Below are positions 20,541-28,684 of a stretch of DNA of 28,684 nucleotides, one piece after another. Position 1 is the first letter of the stretch; each line of letters opens with the position of its first letter. The DNA lies in NCBI GenBank assembly GCA_000969725.1, contig JXSR01S017886.1; one strand, given 5' to 3'. The notes under the pieces are model-generated. The model did no database searches and was not told where the DNA came from. It saw nothing but the letters and a program-made list of their open reading frames with translations. The stretch comes from Ophiothrix spiculata. Taxonomy: Eukaryota > Echinodermata > Ophiuroidea > Amphilepidida > Ophiotrichidae. The position numbers and the translations under genes were made by a program.

Positions 20541-20840
20541 ACTACTACTATAAGCTTGCTTGAGAAACACAAGCCAAAAAACTTCGTTTTTAATTTGTAA
20601 TTTAATAGGCAAGCTGTATATTACAGCCTATCACATAACGGTAATTTAGTGCATAAAATACTAATTGTATTTTTGGATAAGACGTCGGAGCCCAGCTAAC
20701 TACTACTACTACTATAAGCTTGCTTGAGAAACACAAGCCAAAAAACTTTGTTTTTAATTTATAATTTAATAGGCAAGCTGTATATTACAGCCTATCACAT
20801 AACGGTAATTTAGTGCATAAAATGAAAAATACTAATTGTA
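20504..20840. repeat. 164-bp tandem duplication
   Basis: GGATAAGACGTCGGAGCCCA occurs at 20511 and 20675, with near-identical sequence following each. Differences are a few substitutions and a small GAAAA insertion near the end of unit 2. Each unit has a CTA run and carries AAGCTTGCTTGAG and GGCAAGCTGTATA, which can pair in part. Arrays of about 160-bp units next to such a family recall the pearl-type elements known from bivalves and echinoids. Confidence 0.85.
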
Positions 20841-21304
20841 CTTGAAAAACCAGAAATTGCTTTCTCCATATTCATGAAAGGAATCTTTTTGAATTAAATT
20901 TATAAAAATTGCACTGTTCAGATCAGAGAAATCAAACGGTATGATTGATTTGTTGACATCGGTTACCATTTGTAAACATATCTTCAAACATCATTTTTGT
21001 GTGACTAACATAGTCATAATAACAACTTCGGGAAGTGTTTATAAAAATTAGTAAATTTAGTATAAATATCTAGACATAGATTCTGGCCTTCATATTCCAT
21101 GCATTACATTACATATTAAAGGCCAGAGCTAACAGCCATTACAAATTACAAACGAGTACTGGTTCATCACTATAATTAAATTTTCCTCACAAAATACTTG
21201 TATAGAGATCGAATTATAACTTACCAATAATAGTCCTTGTCTCTAGGGGCAGGTTTCTTCTAACACTAAAATTTTTATAATTTTCCGTGAGAGGCTCCAA
21301 CAAT
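20841..21304. other. AT-rich, no gene
   Basis: Only a small 9-bp stem, TCTGGCCTT/AAGGCCAGA, spanning about 21081-21128. Confidence 0.45.
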
Positions 21305-21543
21305 GTAGTCCTGGCACCATGACTTGACTTAGTGTCAAGTCATGGAAAATACTATGTAGTAAAACTGCCATTTAAGCATGTGTATACAGAGCATCTTGAG
21401 GCTAAGTCCACACTGCAAATTCAGCTAAAATATTGAAGTTGCTTACAAATTTTATGATTAATATGCTTCTTGAGAGTCTTGTGCATCTCATGATAGGTAA
21501 TTTGTTAACATTTAGAATCACAATGTGTGATTTTGGGGCCAAA
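21305..21543 (-). repeat. Dispersed repeat, inverted partner of 15181-15399
   Basis: Opposite-orientation copy of the family at 15181. This copy has an added perfect 12-bp hairpin at 21317-21345 (CCATGACTTGAC, loop TTAGT) where the other copy has one arm only, so a local inverted duplication occurred here. Confidence 0.75.
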
Positions 21544-22901
21544 ACTTACCTTGTATGCTGTAACATTGGGTTTCCGAATTTGACAACCTCAACTTTGTTA
21601 TGATGTCCAGATTTTGGGTAATAAATTTCATCTTTGGATTTAAATTAGTTTTGTAATGATTCTACACTATTTAAAGATGTTGTCTGTGTTGAGAGAAATT
21701 TATTTGGGTTTTTAATTTCTGAATTATTTCATGTCAAAATTTAGAAAGCTTAAACGGCAATGTAACTCCACATATTCCTTGTAACTCTGGACACTTGGTC
21801 CTGAGTTACAATTATTGGAACTACCAACAATTTTACTTTGATCGTGGGAGTCGCCATTAATTTGACACTGCGCATGCGGCGTGACCTCAACTTGTGAATG
21901 CTCCAGAAATACACGCTTCAAGACATTTCAATTTCGGCTATTAGGGGTGATAGATTAACGTACGTTGTGTTTTAATATATATTACTACAATGTATTACAT
22001 AATCTATGTTACTCTTAATTAATATTAACATACAATTAGTACACTATTAAAATATAAAAAGAAATTGAATACAAATGACTGATTAAATAATAAAGGCAAA
22101 CGTGAGTTACGTTCTGAATCCCTGTCATAAGTAGACCTGTCCACTGACTGATTGACCTCATGAACTTTGATGAGATGACCTTGTCAACGTTTAATAACAT
22201 TTTCTACCGTATCCACACGTCGAAAGTGTCTGTTAGAAATCCTCTTTTCATTGAGATCACAAGCAAGATTTGGTTGACAAAAGTAAACCTGAGGGGACCT
22301 CCTGTTGTGCTGCTATTGTCGACGATATAAAGGGTAAGTTATATTTAATATTTATATTCAAAAATGAGGCTCAAATGAGGTTCACCAGAAATTGGCCATG
22401 GCATTGGCATTGCGCTGAACTGGTCAATGGGCGTTAAACCTAAGTAATAAATATCCATGTTTGAGGAGTGTTGCAGTTCGTATTTGATAAATATGATAAT
22501 TTTGGGGGGATATTGGGTATGTGCACTTGTGCGATAGGTTTGATTGCAGAGCTTGCTTCTGGCAATGGTATTGGTACCACTGCCAGAAATTTAAGCTTAC
22601 TTTAACAGACATGCGATAATTCAGAAAATTATCCTCCCAGAACTGGGTGTAACAGACATGCTAGATTAGTCGGCCGATTATTCTAGCGGTTCCCGAACTA
22701 AATACAATAGATAAAGCGATAAAAATCAATTCAGTTACAGTTGATGTATAAAATTACCAAAAGATGTAAACAATAGTGTTGTCTCACCTTGTAATTATGA
22801 ACACTTTTACTTCAAAATCGTGCGGAAGGACAAAATACTTTCCATCATAAAATGGAAGCCATTTTGATTGGTGTCATCAAGGCGCACCACACTAAATTTG
22901 T
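21544..22901. other. AT-rich, no supported gene
   Basis: The minus-strand ORF at 21724-21921 has mixed composition but no convincing splice boundaries or known motif. An imperfect palindrome around TCTGGCARTGGTA lies at 22556-22586. Confidence 0.4.
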
Positions 22902-22934
22902 TGATGGTGAGGTCATTAATTTTTTGGACCGGCC

Positions 22935-23445
22935 TTTTGAAACACGAAATTCGACTTTCAAACACGAAATTCAACTTTTATGTCAAGTATTCGTCAACTC
23001 AAATTTCGACCTTACAAAAACTCGAATCTCGCCTTTTAAAAACCCGAATCTTGACTTTTTTAAGTTGTGAAAAACTCGAAATTCGCTTTTAAAAGTCGAA
23101 TTTCGGCTTCTAAAAGCGTTAAACTCGAATTTCGACTTGTTTAAACCCGAAATTCGACTTTTTAAAGTCGATTTTCGAATTTTTAAAGTCGATTTTCGCA
23201 TTTTAGAAGTCGATTTTCGACTTTAAAAAGTCGAATTTTGGGTTTAAACAAGTCGAAATTCGAGTTTAACGCTTTTAGAAGCCGAAATTCGACTTTTAGA
23301 AACGAATTTCGACTGTTTCAAGTTTCAAAAGTCGAATTTCGTGTTGTGATAAGTCAAAATTCGCATTTCAAGTTTTTAAAAGTCGATTTTCGAGTTTAAG
23401 AAGTAGAATTTCGAGTTTTTAAACTCGAAATTCGAGTTTACAAAA
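22935..23445. repeat. TTCGA-rich long palindromic array
   Basis: About 500 bp built from short words such as CGAAATTCGACTTTT in both orientations. The core forms a near-perfect hairpin: 23105-23172 pairs with about 23216-23283, sharing GCGTTAAACTCGAA and GACTTGTTTAAACCC. Pairing extends outward to about 23075 and 23315. ORFs in this block are artefacts of the repeat. Confidence 0.85.
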
Positions 23446-23557
23446 TACAACACTAGCTTGATTAAAACACACACGAAATGATACTAAGAAGGCTTCATAA
23501 TTTTGGCCCTAAGGTGAAAAAAGGTTCAAAAATCATGTTTTGGACCAACATTTTACC

Positions 23558-24038
23558 ATAAACCTAACTAAGCTTTGCTTTTGAAAAATGTTGATTTAAT
23601 TTACTTCTTAAAACCTAGAAAGCAATATCTAGGAACGCATAAACTTGGCTTTGAAAAAAATTGAACTATACAGTTTTATTTCTTACTCTTAGAACCTAGA
23701 AAGCAGTATCTAGGTATAGGAATGCATAAACTTTGCTTTGAAAAAAAATTGAACTATTTTTACTTCTTAGAACCTAGATAGCAATATATAGGAACGCATT
23801 TCTCAATTTTTTGATTTTTTTCTTAGTTTTTGAGATATTGTTAAAAATTGGTCCAAAAATGTCAAAAATCCCACCGCTGCCACCATTTTTGGCAAAGCAT
23901 GACACTTTTTGACCTATTTTTGGCAATATAAGATAAAAATCAAAAATTTGAGAAAAGAGACATTGCTTTCTATAGATTCTAAAAAGTAAAATCATTCGAA
24001 ATTTTACCAAAGCAAGCCTCAGTTGGTTTTCCAGTAAT
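23558..24038. repeat. Palindromic unit 1 with triplicated ~80-bp repeat
   Basis: The left half holds three successive variants of a 70-87 bp unit ending in CCTAGAAAGCARTATCTAGG or similar (about 23566-23800). The right half (about 23930-24025) is the inverted counterpart. The centre reads AATCCCACCGCTGCCACCA, also found in the unit at 25158-25686. Confidence 0.65.
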
Positions 24039-24479
24039 AGTCCAGTAAAATTAACTGAAATTTGCTTGAAAGGTCAAAATGATTAGAACAGAAATGAAAC
24101 TTCTACTATATATTTTCTGAAGGTGACAGAAATAATATACAACAAAGTTAACCAAAATCAACCCTTTGGAAGTATGGGAAAAATGAGAAAAAAAAAATGG
24201 CCGACAAAATAGCATATATTTGCTATAATCTGCTTACAGCAACCCTTTAAACAACTTAATATGCATAATTATCATTGTGTAATGGTGTCTTTAACAATAG
24301 CAAATACATATTTAGAAATTGAATTATGTCAAATGCCTGTTTTAGATTCAAAATGGCCGCTAAATAGCATATATTCATGAAATCGATAAAAACAAGCATA
24401 TTTGAATTGAAAAGTTTAGAAATTAAGTGAAACAAACATATGGATTATAATTTTGACCTTAAATTATGCCATTTTCTAA

Positions 24480-25157
24480 TTCTAAATTCAAAATGGAACC
24501 CATTAAAGGTCCAAAATGGCCACTTAAATACAATTTTATTGCTCAAAATGTATTAAAATGCCATTAAACAGTATTAAAAACCTTAGGTTTTTAAAATACT
24601 CGATGTCAGATGGGTATGAGGGTAGGAAAGACCCATTCCTCCCTATGTTTTATTTCAAACATGTTTCAGAATTCAAATGACGTTCGTAATAAGTTCCAAA
24701 ATTTGCTACCTAAAATCATTCTGTCGCTTAAGTACGGCTGGAGGCATTTGAACAGCATTGAAAACCTCCTTCTTTTTTAGATAATCGATAGAAATGATGA
24801 CTAGGGTACCAACAGCCCCATTTCTCCCTCAAGCGTTTTTAAATCTAAAAAGCACACCATAAAAAAGTCCAAAATTGCCATCAAAACTCATTTTTGTCAC
24901 TCAATAGAGATTGAAGAATGCATTAAAACAGCATTAAAACTGTTTACCTTTTTCAAAATAATCAATGGAAAATATCTTTGAGGGTACCAACAAACGAATC
25001 TCTTCAAAACCTTTTTCGAATCCAATATGCCACCCATTAAAGGCCTAAAATGGCCAACAAAATCACCCAGTATTGTGTTAAGGTGGCATTAAACAGCATT
25101 CAAAGAAACTATTTTTCTCGAAATAAATGATAGAAAATGGTTATGAGATACCAACAG
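24480..25157. repeat. Degenerate tandem array, ~170-190 bp units
   Basis: Recurring order: CCCATTAAAGGYCYAAAATGGCC, then a GCATTAAAACAGCATTAAAA-like word, an ATCGATAGAAA-like word and GGGTACCAACAG, with starts near 24497, 24690, 24861 and 25032. Similar sequence resumes after 25687. Units are well diverged, so the array is old. Confidence 0.55.
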
Positions 25158-25686
25158 ATCCAATTGTCTAAATATTATGTTGCTAGCATGATTTAAGGCT
25201 GGGGTAGACCTTCAAATAGCACAAATGGTTTTTGTACTCTAACTCTCAAACTAATTGTATAAACTGTATAAAAGTATACATTTTTAGAAGCGGATTTTTA
25301 CCCTGAACATCATGATGATATCAGTTTGTGACCAAAAATGACAAATTTGGCAAAAATTGACAAAAAACGTATTTTTTGCCCAAAAATTTCTGGAAAGCCT
25401 AACTAAAATTTGCATTCGTGAAATGTTGACCTTTTTTGCTTTTTGGAATTTAGAAACAAATGTCTAGGAACGGTTTTCTCAAATTTCGGATTTTTATCTT
25501 ATTTTTGAAAAATTGCCAACAATAGGTCAACATATGTAAACAAATCCCACTGCTGCCACCAAAATGGCATTTTTTGGCCTATTTTTGGCAATTTTACAAA
25601 AAATAAGATAAAAATCCAAAATTTGAGAAAACCGTTCTACCCCAGCCTTAAATCATGTTAGCAACATAATATTTAGACAATTGGAT
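25158..25686. mobile_element. Palindromic unit 2, 529 bp with 50-bp inverted ends
   Basis: Arms 25158-25207 and 25637-25686 match at 49 of 50 positions. A second inverted pair inside (about 25470-25523 and 25580-25637) shares GATTTTTATCTTATTTTT. The centre resembles the unit at 23558-24038. High arm identity suggests a younger insertion or gene conversion. No target duplication is evident. Confidence 0.75.
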
Positions 25687-26604
25687 TTAGTGAGGCATTA
25701 AAACAGCATTGAAAAACTTTTTTTTTACCGGGTACCAGGTTACTAGCAGACCAACCCCTCCTTAGTTTTGTTGCTATAATTATGTTCCAAATTCAAAATG
25801 GCGCCCTTAAAAAATCAAAATGACCGTCAAAAGTTGATATAAAGCCATGAATACAGCAATGAAAAAATTGATTTTACTTCAAAATATCAATAAAAGATGG
25901 CTTTGAAAAAAACAAACAGACCAATTCTGCTTAAACTCAACATGTCTTAAAATCAGGATAGGGCCTATGATACATGATAAGTTCATATAGTTTAAGTAAG
26001 ATACAAAACAGCAACATCCAGTCAGGGTCTATTTAAGATGCATCAAGAAGACACGCTGTATATTTTGCTGTAGATGATATTGACAAATTACATACTGTAA
26101 CAATAGTTGCTTTTTGCATCCATTTTGGAGGCCATTTTGTAAAATATACCAGAAATGTAGAATGTAAAGCATGATTATAAAATCACAGCTATAAATAATA
26201 TTTACTAAAATATTGCAAATTTGCATATGTGTTTTTTTACAAATACATCGTTTCAAGAATGGCTTAGCATATTTTAGTTGCATTTGGCGGCCATTTAAAA
26301 AAATGATTTTTCCATTATTTCCCCAAGGGTTGATTTTGGTAAACTTTTTTGTATATTAATTCTAACACCTTCAGATAATGCATAGTGGAAGTTTCATTTC
26401 TGTTCTCATTATTTTGACCATTCAATGCAATTTGACTGGACTATAAAATGTTTGGCCCAGAAACATGATTTTTGGACCCTTGTCACCCTAGGGCCAAAAT
26501 TAAACAGTTTGGTCCAAAAAGACCTCACCGTCATGGTCAGTATGCAATTCTGCTTTTAGAAATATATACTTTTATTTGAATTCAATTATTCTTTGCTGAC
26601 TTAC

Positions 26605-26753
26605 AGAGCAAAAACCATTTCTGAAAACGAAGGGTTGACAGGGCAGATACCTCCAGATGTCAATGTAAACAGCTTGGAAAAACTCGACGACGATCTCATC
26701 GGGGATTTCGTCAAGTTCATCTAATCTAGAACAGCGCATGCAGGTATAGTTGA
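26605..26753 (-). CDS. Candidate exon of an unidentified gene
   Basis: The minus-strand segment is open from a possible acceptor (CCCCTCCAG|TC) to a strong donor (GCTCT|GTAAGT). The peptide NYTCMRCSRLDELDEIPDEI followed by VVEFFQAVYIDIWRYLPCQP has natural-looking composition and a CxxC pair. An in-frame ATG lies at 26739. No neighbouring exon was found in the window and no family is recognised. LDEIPDEIVVEFF is faintly F-box-like, which is speculation. Chance remains possible. Confidence 0.3.
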
Positions 26754-27384
26754 CTGGAGGGGCTAGATACAAAGTTTTCCAACTAAATCGCTAGCAATGC
26801 GAGCGGTCACGTTGTCGCGAAGCCCAAGTGGGTGGGGTCAAGGGGACAGGGGTCCTCTTTTCTTTTCCCCACTGCCTCTTTCCCCTCGACTTTTTTCGTG
26901 ACTTGAGTTGGCTGATGTCCCAGCCCACCACCTTTCCCCTTTTCGCACGCCAGGCTGCACTAGAATGAAGATGTACAGAGGAGAAGATGGATCTCATCAA
27001 GTTGACTTTCTCCCGACTTCCTGCGGATGACAAAGATCTTGAATCTTTCCTATTAAAAGGATCAAAGTCAGATTACTTCAAGCTTTCTGAGTTTCTGGTA
27101 CCCAAATATTGCTCCTGTTTTCAATAAGTTCAATTCAATGTGAAATTTTACTACTAAAACCTGAGATAAGTAAACCAACTTACTTGGTTTACTTATATCA
27201 GACTAAAACATACCCTTCTTGTTATACATGCTGGTATAGAAGTGTCTATTATTAACTCAGTGCAGTAAAGAAAACTATGAAGGACTAAATTAAAACGGAT
27301 GGAACGATTTGACTGAAATTTTAAACCAAAAAGCCTCCTTAATAGTTATTATAAGATGATCTTTCTTATGAGACTGAAATCTCG

Positions 27385-27432
27385 TGGTTGTTTTTGTTTG
27401 TTTGTTTGTTTTTGTGACGGTTTGTTTGTTTT
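27385..27432 (+). repeat. TTTG microsatellite
   Basis: GTTTGTTTGTTTGTTTTTG followed shortly by a second GTTTGTTTGTTTT run. Confidence 0.8.
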
Positions 27433-27830
27433 AATCTGTCAATGAACCTACTTAGACCTGAAAGAAAGATAATCACATCATGACGACAATATCTAGGATT
27501 TCCTCATGTGTAAAGGCCTACTTGAAGGAAAGGTGATCAGATATAGAAGAGAGAAGATCTAGGGAAGAGATTATCTTGGATCTCGTCACGCTGAGATGAC
27601 TTGATCCAACAAGTCTACTTCCTTGAGAAAAGAGACGATCTTATAAAAAGTTCATGGATCTTGTCTTGTTGACTTTCCAAAGAAAGCTCAGATGATGCAA
27701 GATCTGCGATCTAGAAAATCTAACTTCAAGATCCAGTACCTTGCCTTAATTCCCCAAGTTAAGGTTTTAGGCAATATTTGCACATCTTTTGGCACGATGT
27801 TCTGCATTTTTCTTGTCCTTCGGAGAGAGC

Positions 27831-28060
27831 GGGAGCGTGGCCGAGCGGTTAGAGCACGGGTCTCGTAATACAGAGGTTGTGGGTTCGAGCCCCGGGCCGG
27901 GCGGTTTTCGTCTCCTTGTTTCCTTAGGCAAGAAACTTTACTCTACTTGCTCCGTGGTTCGGAAGTCACGTAAAGCCGTTGGTCCCCTGTACGAATAGAC
28001 TCCTTCATGGGGTTTGCTTGTCATGCAAAGTACTTGTATCATTGATTGATTGATTGATTG
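27831..28060 (+). mobile_element. tRNA-derived SINE, near full length
   Basis: The head has an A box (TGGCCGAGCGG, 27838-27848) and a B box (GGTTCGAGCCC, 27882-27892), the internal RNA polymerase III promoter. TCTCGTAATACAG recalls the anticodon region of tRNA-Thr(CGT). A tRNA-unrelated body follows (GTCTCCTTGTTTCCTTAGGC through GGTCCCCTGT), with an (ATTG)5 tail at 28041-28060. The T-arm pairs poorly, so it is not a functional tRNA. A decayed copy lies at 4141-4312. Confidence 0.85.
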
Positions 28061-28684
28061 ACTCCTTCCCGATTTTCCCCGCTTGATTGCAGTCCCGATT
28101 TCCCGCTCGAATTTTTGTAAGGGGGTAGTCTGCCCCCTTGCCTGCCCCCTTGCCTGCCCTACAGTGCTTGCTACGCCTTTGACCTTAGGTTCTATAGAAA
28201 GAAATAGTGAGATATCAAGTTTGTTGCCATGAGATCTTCTTTCTTTCAGGTTCTTGTCATAGGCCTATGATCATATTTTTTCAGGAAGTATAGACTGAGA
28301 TTCTTGTTCTTGTGATTTGATCCTTTCTTCCAGGCATGATCTTGCCATCTTTAAAGTGGACTTTACGAGATATGTATGATCTTGTCTTCAGACCTTATCA
28401 CTTATTGATCTTTCTCATAATAAAAGGTTATATTTCAAATGAGATCAATATCTCATCTTTAAGATGACTTCGTATAAATAGAATTATCTCGACACTGATT
28501 TGACTTCTGTGGGGGTCAAAGGCCCGGTCAAAGGAAGTTACATGTTTACAATGAAAAATTCTCTTAAGATAGATCCCGGGGGGCACTCAAGTATAGGCCT
28601 AATGTTGCAGGCATAGCGTGACCACAGATTTTCAAAATACCTCAGTGGTGTATAGCCAGACATTTTCATCAAGGGGGCAAGGCG
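28061..28684. other. No gene; partial repeats at window edge
   Basis: A GCCCCCTTGCCT duplication near 28133-28158, the distal part of the GATC-rich block, and a CCCGGGGGGCACTCAAGTAT segment at about 28577 that looks like the edge of another repeat cut by the window end. Confidence 0.4.

Larger units (their letters stand above)
22902..26533. mobile_element. Large foldback element, about 3.6 kb
   Basis: Outer ends TGATGGTGAGGTC (22902-22914) and, reversed, TGACGGTGAGGTC (26521-26533). Further in, ATTTTGGCCCTARGGTG and CAAAAATCATGTTT (about 23499-23540) pair with about 26470-26500, and GAACAGAAATGAAACTTC with its flanks (about 24040-24190) pairs with about 26310-26445. The left arm holds two extra blocks absent from the right: a TTCGA-rich array and a palindromic unit. 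The interior is a degenerate tandem array. No transposase or other protein was seen. Superfamily unknown. Confidence 0.65.
26985..28480. repeat. GATC-rich degenerate repeats
   Basis: GATC occurs nine times in about 280 bp (27480-27760) and seven times in about 230 bp (28230-28460), mostly in AAGATCTTG/GGATCTTGTC words. Parts of 26992-27045 and 27653-27710 align (GGATCTYRTC, GTTGACTTTC, GATGA, AAGATCT). The block is interrupted by the SINE at 27831. It is probably an old short-unit repeat. Confidence 0.5.

Noticed and set aside
22852-23201. Overlapping ORFs on both strands with repeated Lys/Ser/Arg text
   Set aside because: Produced by the TTCGA-word array; repetitive peptide on both strands.
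26791-27033. Minus-strand basic ORF (KSRKKSRGKRQWGKEKR)
   Set aside because: Comes from a purine-rich tract; no ATG-supported start, splice sites or known motif.
26988-27126. Short plus-strand ORF starting MDLIKLTFSRLPADDK
   Set aside because: Overlaps the GATC-rich degenerate repeat; no homology recognised and no splice context.
27831-27905. Functional tRNA gene
   Set aside because: A and B boxes are present, but the T-arm and acceptor pairing are poor and the body and tail are those of a SINE, with a second copy at 4141-4312.

Overview
The window looks like nuclear DNA of a multicellular animal. It has GT-AG introns, one multi-exon C2H2 zinc-finger gene, tRNA-derived SINEs, many short inverted-repeat DNA transposons and a Penelope-like retroelement remnant. 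High A+T with this repeat mixture suggests a marine invertebrate, perhaps a non-vertebrate deuterostome. That placement is an inference from repeat style only.

One gene is well supported. It lies on the minus strand between about 14.0 and 4.8 kb. Four coding exons (13986-13706, 12556-12262, 9695-9571, 6298-4792) each have matching splice signals, and all three junctions keep the reading frame. They encode a predicted 735-residue nuclear protein. It has an AT-hook near the N-terminus, an acidic segment, a Lys-rich segment, a second AT-hook-like motif formed at a splice junction, and seven C2H2 fingers. I do not recognise an ortholog. Its introns carry at least six repeat elements.

The rest is mostly repeats. 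0-4.4 kb: a foldback with an inner hairpin, a kilobase-scale direct duplication built around a GGGCTC-ended element, a TA-flanked MITE and a minus-strand SINE. 6.4-8.9 kb (intron 3): three inverted-repeat elements with plausible target duplications and one copy of a dispersed family. 9.3-13.5 kb: a Tc1/mariner-type MITE, two other foldbacks and a palindrome. 14.1-14.9 kb: a hAT-type element. 15-22 kb: an inverted pair of one repeat family, a decayed gag-like ORF, a Penelope-like 3' remnant with a decayed hammerhead-like motif and a nested TTAA element, then a second copy of the dispersed family with a 485-bp insertion and a 164-bp tandem duplication. 22.9-26.5 kb: a large foldback region holding a TTCGA-rich palindromic array and two related palindromic units. 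26.6-28.7 kb: one weak candidate exon, GATC-rich degenerate repeats and a SINE with recognisable A and B boxes.

The most interesting structures are the 3.6-kb foldback with its nested palindromes, the Penelope/hammerhead/TTAA nest, and the AT-hook/zinc-finger gene. No operon, CRISPR array or prokaryotic system is present.
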